Source of the DNA: DATCLS01 sp035296625
GTDB taxonomy: Bacteria; Actinomycetota; Acidimicrobiia; Acidimicrobiales; VFJN01
NCBI GenBank assembly: GCA_035296625.1
Contig: DATHAO010000005.1
Coordinates: 1-33,287, forward strand
DNA length: 33,287 nt
Direction of reading: 5' to 3'
Numbering within the stretch: position 1 is the first letter of the stretch; each line of letters begins with the position of its first letter. The notes under the pieces were generated by a model that saw only the letters and a list, made by a program, of their open reading frames with translations, ran no database searches and was not told the origin of the DNA. A program made the position numbers and the translations under genes. This document shows positions 7,090 to 15,282 of the stretch, one piece after another.

Positions 7090-8172
7090 TCAGGCCAGCC
7101 GCAACGCCACCTCGTTGGCCAGGAGCCGGCCTTCGGTGGTGAGCACGATCTGCGTCCCCCGCTGAGCGACCAGCCCGTCGAGCTCGTCCAGCGCCGCGGC
7201 CGGGAACGCGTCGGCGGGCACGCCGTCACGCGTGCGCACGGCGAGCTGCAGGCCCTCCAGGCGGCGGTCGGGCGGGTCGAGGCGCTCCCCCGCCGCCTCG
7301 GGCGACCGCCCGGACATGACCGCGTCGACGTAGCGCTCGGGCGTGCGCACGTTCCAGAACCGCCGCCCGGCCCGGTGCGAGTGCCCGGCGCACCCGAACG
7401 CCTGATACTCGCCCATCGTCCAGTAGAGCTGGTTGTGCCGGCACTCCCGGCCCGGCCATGCCCAGTTAGAGATCTCGTACCAGGCGAGTCCGGCACCCTC
7501 GAGCACCGACGCCGCCAGCAGGTACTTGTCCGCCTGGTCGTCGTCGTCCGGATGGCGGGACGGATCGTCGGCCAACGCCGTGCCGGGCTCGACCGTGAGC
7601 CCGTACGCGCTGACGTGGGGCGGGTCGAGCTCGAGCGCGCCCTCGAGCGTGCGCCGCCAGTCGTCCAGCGACTCGCCCGCCCCGCCGTAGATCAGGTCGA
7701 GGTTGAACGACGGGATGCCGGCCTCGCGCACGAGCGCCACCGCCCGGCGGACGTTCTCCGGGTCGTGGGTCCGCCCGAGCGCGACGAGCACGTGGTCGAC
7801 CATCGACTGCACGCCGAGGCTGACCCGGTCGACGCCGCCGGCGGCGTACGCCTCGACCAGCTCGGGCGTCACGGTGTCGGGGTTGCACTCGACCGTGACC
7901 TCACACCCGGGCGCCCGGGGGACGGCGTCGAGCACGGCGACGAGCCGGGCCGGCTCCACCAGGGACGGCGTGCCCCCGCCCACGAAGACGCTCGTGGCCG
8001 CCGGCATGCCTGCGGCCACGTGGCGCTCGATGTCCAGGCGGCAGGCGTCGAGGTAGCTGCGCTGCAGGTGGTGGCGATCGGTCCAGGTGGCGAACGCGCA
8101 ATAGTCACAGCGCTGGGCGCAGAACGGGACGTGTAGATAGACGCCGAACGGCGGGCTTGTCACGTCGACCAT
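7090..8172 (-). CDS. hemW: Radical SAM protein HemW (haem chaperone, coproporphyrinogen oxidase-like)
   Basis: A 360-residue radical SAM protein. The 4Fe-4S motif CxxxCxxC is C18, C22 and C25 in VPFCAQRCDYCAF, followed by VFVGGGTPSLV, the glycine-rich SAM-binding strand. VECNPDTVTPELVEAYAAGGVDRVSLGVQS and LDLIYGGAGESLDDW match the HemN/HemW family. The motif lacks the fourth cysteine (CxC) of true HemN and the region after it reads AF, which supports HemW, a haem-binding chaperone, over an oxygen-independent coproporphyrinogen oxidase. The C-terminal HemN domain (EISNWAWPGRECRHNQLYW, then AAGERLDPPDRRLEGLQLAVR) is present. In many bacteria hemW sits between lepA and hrcA; here it lies beyond the hrcA operon, after the bldD homologue. 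Confidence 0.9.
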   Translation of the reverse strand: MVDVTSPPFGVYLHVPFCAQRCDYCAFATWTDRHHLQRSYLDACRLDIERHVAAGMPAATSVFVGGGTPSLVEPARLVAVLDAVPRAPGCEVTVECNPDTVTPELVEAYAAGGVDRVSLGVQSMVDHVLVALGRTHDPENVRRAVALVREAGIPSFNLDLIYGGAGESLDDWRRTLEGALELDPPHVSAYGLTVEPGTALADDPSRHPDDDDQADKYLLAASVLEGAGLAWYEISNWAWPGRECRHNQLYWTMGEYQAFGCAGHSHRAGRRFWNVRTPERYVDAVMSGRSPEAAGERLDPPDRRLEGLQLAVRTRDGVPADAFPAAALDELDGLVAQRGTQIVLTTEGRLLANEVALRLA

Positions 8173-8200
8173 TCTCGGCCTTTCCGGCCCGAACGCGGCA

Positions 8201-8249
8201 GACGGTGTGCCCCCGTCCGCCTCCGGGAGGCGAACAGCGACACACCGTC
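8201..8249. terminator. Nested hairpin between bldD-like gene and hemW
   Basis: An outer 9-bp perfect inverted repeat (GACGGTGTG 8201-8209, CACACCGTC 8241-8249) encloses an inner 6-bp hairpin (CGCCTC 8218-8223, GAGGCG 8227-8232, 3-nt loop). It occupies the 100-base gap downstream of the regulator and upstream of hemW, both on the minus strand. A terminator for the regulator is the simplest reading; a leader structure for hemW is also possible. Confidence 0.55.
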
Positions 8250-8272
8250 GGCGCGTCGAGCGATGGTGCGTG

Positions 8273-8821
8273 CTAGCGGACCAGGCAGAGGCCGAGGCTG
8301 TCGAGCCGCGACGGAACCTGGTCGGGGTGGCAGTCGAGGATGCAGGCGATGGCGCGCAGATCGTCGCGCCGGATCGTCAACATGCGCCCGTTGTAATCAC
8401 CGCGCTGCACCTGGATCATGCGCAGGTAGCGGCCCAGCATCTCGCCCTCCTGGCCGCCGAGTTGCTCGACCGCGGTGAGGTCGATCGTGACGGGCCGGTC
8501 GTCGCGCCGGGTGCCCCGGAGGCGCTCGGTGAGGTCGACGACCTGCTCGTCTGCGCTGGCCCGGCCGCCCAACTCCTCGTCGGTGGGCAGCATCTGGTCG
8601 ACGGGGACGCGGTAGAAGCGGGCGAGGCGCTGCAGGCGCGGCACCGAGATGGCGCGCTCACCGCGTTCGTAGGCCCCCAGCACCGACGCCTTGAACTCGT
8701 GGTCGGACGACGCTTCGACATCTTGCAGCGACAGGTGCTTCTGTCGGCGGATGGAGCGCAACCGGGCGCCCACTTTCGCCGCATAGCCGCTCTCGCGTTC
8801 GGCTTCGAGGTCGGTCTCCAT
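8273..8821 (-). CDS. bldD: BldD-like transcriptional regulator with c-di-GMP binding signature
   Basis: A 182-residue DNA-binding protein. An XRE-type helix-turn-helix covers about residues 15-78 (VGARLRSIRRQKHLSLQDVE, then LGAYERGERAISVPRLQRLA). A linker leads to a C-terminal domain with RGDYNGRMLTIRRDD (residues 140-154). In Streptomyces BldD the RGD-x8-RQDD signature binds c-di-GMP and drives dimerisation; here it is intact apart from Q to R. The protein is probably a global repressor controlled by c-di-GMP. Its own role in this organism, such as morphology, motility or stress, is inference. ATG at 8821 follows a near-perfect Shine-Dalgarno, AAGGAGG, with a 5-nt spacer, and its own promoter lies at 8900-8928. 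The nested hairpin at 8201-8249 follows the stop. Confidence 0.87.
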   Translation of the reverse strand: METDLEAERESGYAAKVGARLRSIRRQKHLSLQDVEASSDHEFKASVLGAYERGERAISVPRLQRLARFYRVPVDQMLPTDEELGGRASADEQVVDLTERLRGTRRDDRPVTIDLTAVEQLGGQEGEMLGRYLRMIQVQRGDYNGRMLTIRRDDLRAIACILDCHPDQVPSRLDSLGLCLVR

Positions 8822-8899
8822 GTGATCCTCCTTGGCCGCCCCAGCGGCGAAAACAGCCTCGTCCGGTTCCCCGAAGACCGCAGGGAGGGACGTTTCCCT

Positions 8900-8928
8900 A
8901 CTCTACGCACTGAAGCGCTATCAAACAA
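8900..8928 (-). promoter_or_regulatory. Candidate promoter of the bldD-like gene
   Basis: On the minus strand, TTGTTT (8928-8923) and TAGAGT (8905-8900) are separated by 17 nt, a sigma-70-like arrangement. It lies about 79 bases before the start codon, in the only clearly A/T-rich stretch of this gap. The rest of the 153-base gap to rsmE holds no gene that I can see. Confidence 0.4.
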
Positions 8929-8974
8929 TCACAAACCGTGCAGGTTCTTCGACGCGATGCGTTGCGCGAGCGGG

Positions 8975-9667
8975 TCAAGTAGTTGCTACCAGGCCGCTAC
9001 GCAATGCGGCAAAAATCGCGCCTGCCGTGATAGCGGCTGTGTCGGCCCGGAGGACGTGATCGCCGAGCTGCACGGTGGGCAACCCGGACGCTCGCTCCGC
9101 GGGGCTCCATCCCCCTTCGGGGCCGACCAGCACGACGGGGTGGGCCAGCGACGGCCCCGCACCGGCGGCGTCGGCCAGCACCGCGCCGGCCAGGGCCGCA
9201 ACCTCGGCGAAGGGGGCGACGGGGGCCACGTCGGGCAGCCACGTCCGGCGGCTCTGCATGCCCGCGCCCCGGGCGATGTCGCGCCACCGCTGGGCCTGGC
9301 GCGCGACCTTGGCGTCGTCCCATCGCACGACCGACCGCTCGGCGAGGAACGGCACGATTCGATCGACACCCAACTCGGTGAGCTTCTGTACGGCCCACTC
9401 CGGCCGCTCGCCCTTCACGAGCGCGAACCCGACCGTCAGGGCCGGGGCGGGCGCGGGGTCCCGCACGACCGGCCCCGCGGCGGCGAGCGCGAGCCCGTCC
9501 TGCAAACGGCACGCACGCCAGGCCCCGTCCCCCGTCCCCACCGTGAGGTCCGCCCCGATCGGCATGCGCAGGACCCGCCCGAGGTGGTGGCGGTCGTCCT
9601 CCGTCAGCGCCGGCGCCTCCAGATCCGCCACGTACGCGTGCGCGCGGGCCGTCAGCGGTGTGACCAC
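8975..9667 (-). CDS. rsmE: 16S rRNA (uracil(1498)-N3)-methyltransferase
   Basis: A 230-residue SPOUT-fold methyltransferase that modifies U1498 of 16S rRNA using SAM. The N-terminal PUA-like part has DDRHHLGRVLRMPIGADL. The trefoil-knot catalytic part has ALVKGERPEWAVQKLTELG, ERSVVRW, LVGPEGGWSPAE and LGDHVLRADTAAITAG, all family signatures. The length is normal for RsmE (about 240). It starts with GTG at 9667, six bases after the dnaJ stop, so it is the third gene of the hrcA-dnaJ-rsmE operon. This linkage is common in bacteria. Expression is probably under CIRCE/HrcA control. Confidence 0.95.
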   Translation of the reverse strand: MVTPLTARAHAYVADLEAPALTEDDRHHLGRVLRMPIGADLTVGTGDGAWRACRLQDGLALAAAGPVVRDPAPAPALTVGFALVKGERPEWAVQKLTELGVDRIVPFLAERSVVRWDDAKVARQAQRWRDIARGAGMQSRRTWLPDVAPVAPFAEVAALAGAVLADAAGAGPSLAHPVVLVGPEGGWSPAERASGLPTVQLGDHVLRADTAAITAGAIFAALRSGLVATT

Positions 9668-9673
9668 GACGGG

Positions 9674-10792
9674 CTACTTGAAGGCGGAGCGCAACTTGGT
9701 CATCAGGCCGCTCGAGGGCGGGGCGACGCTCTCGCCGCGCATCTCGGCGAACGTGCGCAGCGCCTGCTCCTCGTCCTCGTCGAGCTCGGTGGGCACGTCG
9801 ACGACGACGTTGACGAGCAGGTCGCCCCGGGAGCGGCGCTCCAGGTGGGGCACCCCCTTGCCCCGCAGCCGGAACACGGTGCCCGAGGCGGTCCCCCGCG
9901 GCAGCTCGAGGTCGTCGGGCCCGTCCAGCGTCTCGAAGGGCACCGTGGCGCCCAGCACGGCCTGGGTGTAGGGCACACGCAGCTCGCTCAGGAGGTTGAC
10001 TCCGTCGCGCTGGAACCGCTCGTGGGGCTTGACCCGGAGGTGCACGTAGAGGTCGCCGGCGGCACCGCCCCGGGGACCGACTGCCCCGCGACCCGACAGC
10101 CTCAGTGTCGAGCCGGTGTCCACCCCGGCGGGGATGTCGACCGTGTAGGAGCGTTCCTCGACCCGTCGGCCCTCGCCTCGGCAGTCGACGCACGGGTTGG
10201 CGATGATCTGGCCGCTGCCGCCGCACCGGGGACACGGCGACGAGGTCACCATCTGTCCGATGAGCGACTGGCGCACGCGCTGGACCTGGCCGCTGCCACG
10301 GCACTCTGCGCAGGCGGCGGCCTCCGACCCAATCGCGGCGCCGGTCGCCCCACAGGTGCTGCAGGCCACCGCCGTGCGCAGCGTCACCGTGTGCTGGCAG
10401 CCGAACACGGCCTGCTCGAAGTCGAGGTCGGCGACGACCTCGAGGTCCTGCCCCCGGGGCGGCCCGGCCGAGGCCCGCCCGCGGCCGCCGCCGAACGGGC
10501 TGCCCCCGCCGAAGAAGGCCTCGAACACGTCGTTGATGCCACCGAAGCCGCCGAACGGGTCGCCGCCCGCGGCAACGCCCTCGGGGCCGAAGGTGTCGTA
10601 GCGGCGCCGCTTCTCGGGATCGCTCAGCACCTCGTAGGCGGCGGTGACCTGCTTGAACCGCGCCTCGGCCTGGGGGTCGCCGTGCCCGGTGTCCGGGTGC
10701 AGCTCGCGGGCCAGCCGGCGATAGGCCCGTTTGATCTCGTCCTGATCGGCGTCGCGCGACACGCCGAGGACCTCGTAGTGGTCGGAAGCCAC
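9674..10792 (-). CDS. dnaJ: Chaperone protein DnaJ (type I, Hsp40)
   Basis: A 372-residue co-chaperone with the full type I layout. The J domain covers residues 5-70 with HPD at 32-34, needed to stimulate the DnaK ATPase. A Gly/Phe-rich linker covers about 75-105. The zinc domain has four CxxCxGxG-type motifs at C144, C161, C187 and C201 (the first reads CSTCGATG). The C-terminal peptide-binding domains follow. It delivers unfolded protein to DnaK, whose gene is not in this window. The start is GTG at 10792, 12 bases after hrcA. Being paired with hrcA and not dnaK-grpE suggests the second DnaJ copy that actinobacteria often carry. Confidence 0.96.
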   Translation of the reverse strand: MASDHYEVLGVSRDADQDEIKRAYRRLARELHPDTGHGDPQAEARFKQVTAAYEVLSDPEKRRRYDTFGPEGVAAGGDPFGGFGGINDVFEAFFGGGSPFGGGRGRASAGPPRGQDLEVVADLDFEQAVFGCQHTVTLRTAVACSTCGATGAAIGSEAAACAECRGSGQVQRVRQSLIGQMVTSSPCPRCGGSGQIIANPCVDCRGEGRRVEERSYTVDIPAGVDTGSTLRLSGRGAVGPRGGAAGDLYVHLRVKPHERFQRDGVNLLSELRVPYTQAVLGATVPFETLDGPDDLELPRGTASGTVFRLRGKGVPHLERRSRGDLLVNVVVDVPTELDEDEEQALRTFAEMRGESVAPPSSGLMTKLRSAFK

Positions 10793-10804
10793 GGTCTCTC
10801 CCGG

Positions 10805-11824
10805 TCAGCCTTCGGTGAGGCGGTCGGACAGGCGGTGGCTCACGACGGCAACCGCCGCCAGCGCCTGCGGGTAGTTCATGCGGGCGGGGCCGAGCACGCC
10901 GATCGTGCCGGCCCGCTCACCCTCGACGTCGTAGGGGGCCACGACCAGGGCGCACTCGGCGAGCGGGGCCATCCCCGTCTCGGTGCCGATGGCCACGTGC
11001 AGGCCGCGGTCGAGCACGTCGCGCAGCAGCGACACGACCACGAACTGCTGCTCGAGGATGCCCAGCACCTCGCGCACGGTCTCGATGGCGTCGAAGGCCT
11101 GGGCCATGCGGGCGGCACCGCCCACGTAGAGCTGCTCGGGGTCGCTCGGGGGCGGGCCGGCCAGCGCGGCCGCAGCCCGGCTGACGACGCCGTCGAGCGC
11201 GGCGTCGCCCGTGTCCGGCACCGGGCGAACGGCGGTGCGCAGGCTCCCCACGGTGTGGGCGGCGAGGTGGGCGGAGGCGGCACCCAGGCGCTCGGGTCCG
11301 ACCCCGCCGGGCAGGTCGATCGCGTGCTTCTCGACGGTGCCGTCGCTGAGCACGACGACGAGCAGGGCCGCGGTGGTGCTGAGGCCCACGAGCTGGACCG
11401 ACAGGAGGCGGGCCTCGGCCGGGCCCGGCGCCACCACCACGCTGGTCAGGTTCGTGAGGTCGGACAGCAGCCGGCTGGTGTCGGAGAGCATCTGCTCGAC
11501 CTCGAGATGCGCCTGGGCGAAGAAGCTGCGCACCTCCTCGGCCGGGCGGCCCGCCAAGCGGGCGGGGCGGCTCAGGTGGTCGACGAAGAAGCGGTAGCCC
11601 TTCTCGGTGGGCACCCGGCCGGCGGAGGTGTGGGGCTGGCGGAGGAAGCCGTCGTTTTCGAGGACGGCCATCTCGTTGCGCACGGTGGCCGACGACACCT
11701 CGACGCCGTCCGCCTGCGCGACGTGGGCCGAGCCGACCGGCTGGGCCGTCTCGATGTACTCCTCGACGACGGCCCGGAGGATCGCCGCCTTGCGCTCGTC
11801 CAGCATCGTTGTTCGCTCGGCCAT
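10805..11824 (-). CDS. hrcA: Heat-inducible transcription repressor HrcA
   Basis: A 339-residue repressor of class I heat-shock genes. The N-terminal winged helix reads MLDERKAAILRAVVEEYIET and VSSATVRNEMAVLENDGFL, followed by QPHTSAGRVPTEKGYRFFVD, the family signature. The C-terminal GAF-like domain ends GTIGVLGPARMNYPQALAAV, another HrcA hallmark. HrcA binds the CIRCE operator and is kept active by GroEL. A CIRCE element lies 47 bases upstream (11871-11895), so the gene is autoregulated and controls dnaJ and rsmE with itself. ATG at 11824 is chosen; ATG at 11806 (MLDERK) is possible. The frame stays open further upstream through the end of the photolyase gene, but that part is not HrcA-like. 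Confidence 0.95.
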   Translation of the reverse strand: MAERTTMLDERKAAILRAVVEEYIETAQPVGSAHVAQADGVEVSSATVRNEMAVLENDGFLRQPHTSAGRVPTEKGYRFFVDHLSRPARLAGRPAEEVRSFFAQAHLEVEQMLSDTSRLLSDLTNLTSVVVAPGPAEARLLSVQLVGLSTTAALLVVVLSDGTVEKHAIDLPGGVGPERLGAASAHLAAHTVGSLRTAVRPVPDTGDAALDGVVSRAAAALAGPPPSDPEQLYVGGAARMAQAFDAIETVREVLGILEQQFVVVSLLRDVLDRGLHVAIGTETGMAPLAECALVVAPYDVEGERAGTIGVLGPARMNYPQALAAVAVVSHRLSDRLTEG

Positions 11825-11870
11825 GGCTCCGTCGCTCGCCCCGGTGCGCATCACCCACGAAGCACCCAGG

Positions 11871-11895
11871 TAGCACTCGATTGTACAGAGTGCTA
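11871..11895. promoter_or_regulatory. CIRCE operator overlapping the hrcA promoter
   Basis: TAGCACTC, nine spacer bases, GAGTGCTA: an 8-bp perfect inverted repeat that matches the CIRCE consensus except for the outermost T/A pair. On the minus strand the spacer contains TACAAT (11885-11880), a five-of-six match to a -10 box. HrcA bound here would cover the promoter core. It controls hrcA-dnaJ-rsmE. Confidence 0.93.
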
Positions 11896-11925
11896 GTTCT
11901 CCTGCGGGAACCTGGTGGAGACGGG

Positions 11926-13286
11926 TCAGCGGCCCCGCACGGCGTCGTAGCGCCGCAGCGACTCGGCCCGCTCCTCGGCGTGGTCCACGATGCGGTCGGG
12001 ATAGCCGTCGGGCAGGCCGCCCGGAAGCGTCCACGGCTGGTGGGCGTGCTTGCCGGGCACGCCAGCAGCTCTGGGACCCACCGCCGGACGTAGTCGCCGC
12101 CGGGGTCGAAGCGCTCGCCCTGGCTGACCGGGTTGAAGATCCGGAAGTAGGGCGCCGGGTCGGTTCCCGTGCCCGCCACCCACTGCCAGCCGTGGTGGTT
12201 GGACGCCAGGTCGCCGTCGACGAGGTGGTCCATGAAGTGCATGGCGCCCCGGTGCCAGTCGAGATGGAGGTCCTTCACGAGGAAGCTGGCGACGATCATG
12301 CGCACCCGGTTGTGCACCCACCCCTCGGCCAGGAGCTGGCGCATGCCGGCGTCGACGATCGGGAAGCCCGTGCGCCCCTGCTGCCACGCCCGGAACGCGT
12401 GGTCGGTGGCCGGCCCGCTGTCGACGTCCATCGCGCGCATGGCTTCGTTGAAGGCCAGGCGCACGGTGTCGGGCCGGTGGAACAGCACGTCCGCGTAGAA
12501 GTCGCGCCAGCACAGCTCGGTGCGGAACACGTCGTGGGACCTGGTGCGGCCCAGCTGTGCGAGCAACTGGCGGGGGTGGATGCAGCCCCACTTGAGGAAG
12601 GGCGACAGGCGGGAGGTGGCGTCGAGGTCGGGCCGGTTGCGGTTCTCGGGGTAGTCGCCGAGCGGGCCGTCGAGGAACGCCCGGGCCCGCGCCATGGCGG
12701 GCGCCTCGCCGGGCGCGGGCAGGTCGGCGTCGACCTTCGGGGGCTCGGGGATCCCGTCGCCTGGCACGCCCGTGGCCCACGGCACGGCCGAGGGGGCGGG
12801 GATCGGATCCGGCCAACCGTGGACGCGCCACGCCTTCGAGAACGGGGTGAAGACCTTGAAGTGCTGGCCGCTGGCGTTGACGATGTCGCCGGGCGCTACG
12901 GCATAGGACGACCCGACGCGGACCAGCTCGACGGCGTGGTCGGCGAGGGCCCGCTCGACCTCCTCGTCGCGGCGCCGGCCGTAGGGCCCGAAGTCCTCGG
13001 CGACGAACACGCCATCGGCGCGCACCTCTCGGGCCAGGGCCGGGACCGTGCGGGCGGGCGGCCCGGTGCGCACCGCGAGGGCGCCGTTGATGCTGGCGTC
13101 CAGGGACCGGAGGCACCCGTACATGAAGGCGAGACGGGCCGCGCCGGAGGGTCGGCGCAGCTCGTCGTCGAGGCAGAAGATCGCCACGACCGTGCCGCCC
13201 GAGCCGGCGTGCCGGAACGCCTCGGCCAGCGCCGGGTTGTCGGACAGGCGGAGGTCACGCCGGAACCACATCACGGAGGTCGCCAC
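11926..13286 (-). CDS. phr: Deoxyribodipyrimidine photolyase, class I (frameshifted near the 3' end)
   Basis: A light-driven DNA repair flavoenzyme that splits cyclobutane pyrimidine dimers. The N-terminal antenna domain begins MWFRRDLRLSDNPAL. The FAD domain has SPFLKWGCIHPRQL, ELCWRDFYADVLFHRP, GFPIVDAGMRQLLAEGWVHN and HHGWQWVAGTGTDPAPYFRI. After YVRRWVPEL the frame breaks. The expected end, VPGKHAHQPWTLPGG through LRRYDAVRGR, is in another frame, and one missing G at about 12062-12070 would join them into a normal protein of about 453 residues. As written, translation would run on in a wrong frame into hrcA. This may be a sequencing or assembly error or a recent mutation. The start is GTG at 13286 or a nearby ATG. 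The gene sits between lepA and hrcA, a place often held by hemW. Confidence 0.88.
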
Positions 13287-13357
13287 GTCGGGACGGTACC
13301 CGCCGGCCCACGGTTCCTAGACAGGCCGTGGGGGATATCTACGGCGTTCCTTTACAG

Positions 13358-15142
13358 CTAGTTGTCGAGGCGGAGGGCGGAGATGAACGCCTCCTGGGGC
13401 ACCTCGACCCGGCCGATCCTCTTCATGCGCTTCTTGCCCTCCTTCTGGCGCTCGAGCAGCTTGCGCTTGCGGGTGATGTCACCGCCGTAGCACTTGGCCA
13501 GCACGTCCTTGCGCTTGGCCTTCACCGTCTCGCGGGCCAGGATGCGACCGCCGATGGCCGCCTGGATGGGCACGTCGAACATCTGCCGGGGGATCAGCTC
13601 GCGGAGCTTCTCGACCATGCGCTTGCCGTAGTCGTAGGACTTGTCCCTGTGGACGACCATGCTGAACGCGTCGGCCGCCACGCCGTTGAGCAGCACGTCG
13701 ACCTTCACGAGGTCGGACGCCTCGTAGCCCGTGGGCTCGTAGTCGAGGCTGGCGTAGCCCTGGGTCCGCGACTTGAGCTGGTCGAAGAAGTCGCGCACGA
13801 CCTCGGCCAGCGGCAGCCGGTAGACGAGCTCGAGCCGCTCGGCAGACAGGTACTCCATCTTCACCATCTCGCCCCGGCGCGTCTGACACAGGTCCATGAG
13901 CGTGCCCGTGTAGTCGGTGGGAGTGAGGATCGTGCAGGTGAGGTACGGCTCCTCGATCTCCTCGATCTCGACCTGCGGGGGCATTGCGCTCGGGTTGGCA
14001 ACCTCCAGCAGCGAGCCGTCGGACTTGAGGACCCGGTAGGCGACGGACGGGGCCGTGGCGATGAGCGACAGGTCGAACTCGCGCTCGAGCCGCTCGCGGA
14101 TGATCTCCATGTGCAGCAGGCCCAGGAAGCCGCAGCGGAAGCCGAAGCCCAGGGCCCCCGACGTCTCGGGCTCGTAGGTGAAGCTGGCGTCGTTGAGCCG
14201 CAGCTTCTCGAGCGACTCGCGCAGCTCGGAGAACTGGTCGCCGTCGACCGGGAACAGGCCGCAGAACACCATGGGCTTGGGGTCCTGGTAGCCGGCGAGC
14301 GCCGCGGCCGCCGGGCGCCGGGTCTCGGTGACGGTCTCGCCCGAGCGGGCCTCTCCCACGTCCTTGATGCCGGCGATGAGGTAGCCGGTCTCGCCGGGGC
14401 CGAGCGAGGGGACCGGATGGTTGTCGGGCGTGCGCACGCCCACCTCGTCGGCGTCGTGCACGACGCCGGCCTGCATGAAGTGCAGGCGGCGGCCGGTGGT
14501 GAGCCTGCCGTTGACGACCCGGATCGACGAGACGACGCCCCGGTAGGCGTCGTAGTGCGAGTCGAAGATGAGGCCCTGGAGCGGCTCGTTCGCGTCGCCC
14601 TGGGGGGCCGGGACCCGCTGGATCACGGCGTCGAGCAACTCGGACACGCCCTCGCCCGTCTTGGCACTGATGCGCAGGATCTCGTCGGCCGGGATGCCGA
14701 GTACCTTCTCGATCTCGGCCGCGTAGCGGTCGGGGTCGGCGGCCGGGAGGTCGATCTTGTTGAGGGCCGCGACGATCTCGAGGTCGTGCTCGAGGGCCAG
14801 GTAGCAGTTGGCCAGCGTCTGGGCCTCGATGCCCTGGGCGGCGTCGACGAGAAGGATCACGCCCTCGCACGCGGCCAGGCTCCGCGACACCTCGTAGCCG
14901 AAGTCCACGTGGCCGGGCGTGTCGATCAGGTCGATGACGTGGTCGGCGTAGTCGAGGCGGACCGACTGCAGCTTGATGGTGATGCCCCGCTCGCGCTCGA
15001 GGTCCATCGAGTCGAGGTACTGCGCCCGCATGTCGCGAGGGTCGACGGCCCCGCAGATCTCGAGCATGCGGTCGGCCAGGGTCGACTTCCCGTGGTCGAT
15101 GTGGGCGATGATCGAGACGTTCCGGATGCGCGCGAGGTCCAT
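13358..15142 (-). CDS. lepA: Elongation factor 4 (LepA), back-translocating GTPase
   Basis: A 594-residue translational GTPase. The G domain has the P-loop AHIDHGKST (residues 13-21), switch I with RERGITIK, DTPGHVDF and NKID. Then come EF-G-like domains II, III and V, and the LepA-specific C-terminal domain (KYGGD-type region read here as KCYGGDITRKRKLLERQKEG). LepA acts on ribosomes, in elongation under stress or in 30S assembly. ATG at 15142 is chosen because it gives the usual N-terminus MDLARIRNVS; an in-frame GTG at 15169 would add nine residues. It is divergent from rpsT with a 140-base shared region. The neighbourhood holA-rpsT-lepA is widely conserved. Confidence 0.97.
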   Translation of the reverse strand: MDLARIRNVSIIAHIDHGKSTLADRMLEICGAVDPRDMRAQYLDSMDLERERGITIKLQSVRLDYADHVIDLIDTPGHVDFGYEVSRSLAACEGVILLVDAAQGIEAQTLANCYLALEHDLEIVAALNKIDLPAADPDRYAAEIEKVLGIPADEILRISAKTGEGVSELLDAVIQRVPAPQGDANEPLQGLIFDSHYDAYRGVVSSIRVVNGRLTTGRRLHFMQAGVVHDADEVGVRTPDNHPVPSLGPGETGYLIAGIKDVGEARSGETVTETRRPAAAALAGYQDPKPMVFCGLFPVDGDQFSELRESLEKLRLNDASFTYEPETSGALGFGFRCGFLGLLHMEIIRERLEREFDLSLIATAPSVAYRVLKSDGSLLEVANPSAMPPQVEIEEIEEPYLTCTILTPTDYTGTLMDLCQTRRGEMVKMEYLSAERLELVYRLPLAEVVRDFFDQLKSRTQGYASLDYEPTGYEASDLVKVDVLLNGVAADAFSMVVHRDKSYDYGKRMVEKLRELIPRQMFDVPIQAAIGGRILARETVKAKRKDVLAKCYGGDITRKRKLLERQKEGKKRMKRIGRVEVPQEAFISALRLDN

Positions 15143-15212
15143 AGGGGGTCGTCGCAGCCTACTGGCCACCGGTGTCCGGACCGCAGGCCCGGCGGCGTCG
15201 GTCGGGCCCTTG

Positions 15213-15242
15213 TCGACACCTCGGCGCGGGCGCCGCTAGCCT
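15213..15242 (+). promoter_or_regulatory. Candidate promoter of rpsT
   Basis: TCGACA at 15213-15218 (five of six to TTGACA) and TAGCCT at 15237-15242 are 18 nt apart. The predicted start of transcription leaves a leader of about 34 bases, enough to carry the GAGGAG at 15264-15269 before the GTG start at 15283. Confidence 0.45.
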
Positions 15243-15282
15243 GTCCCGGCTGATCAAGCGTCCGAGGAGCGAGTTCCATCCT

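Noticed and set aside
5329..8136. A 935-codon plus-strand open frame over the carboxyltransferase and hemW genes
   Set aside because: It is an antisense frame kept open by high GC; the opposite strand carries two complete, motif-bearing enzymes.
8207..11896. A 1229-codon plus-strand open frame over the regulator, rsmE, dnaJ and hrcA
   Set aside because: It is antisense to four well-recognised genes, and its translation is Gly/His/Arg/Val low-complexity, typical of GC-driven shadow frames.
15172..15282. Longer S20 protein starting at 15172
   Set aside because: The extra residues are Arg-rich and unlike S20; the family start at GTG 15283 is clear, and the candidate promoter lies inside the extension.
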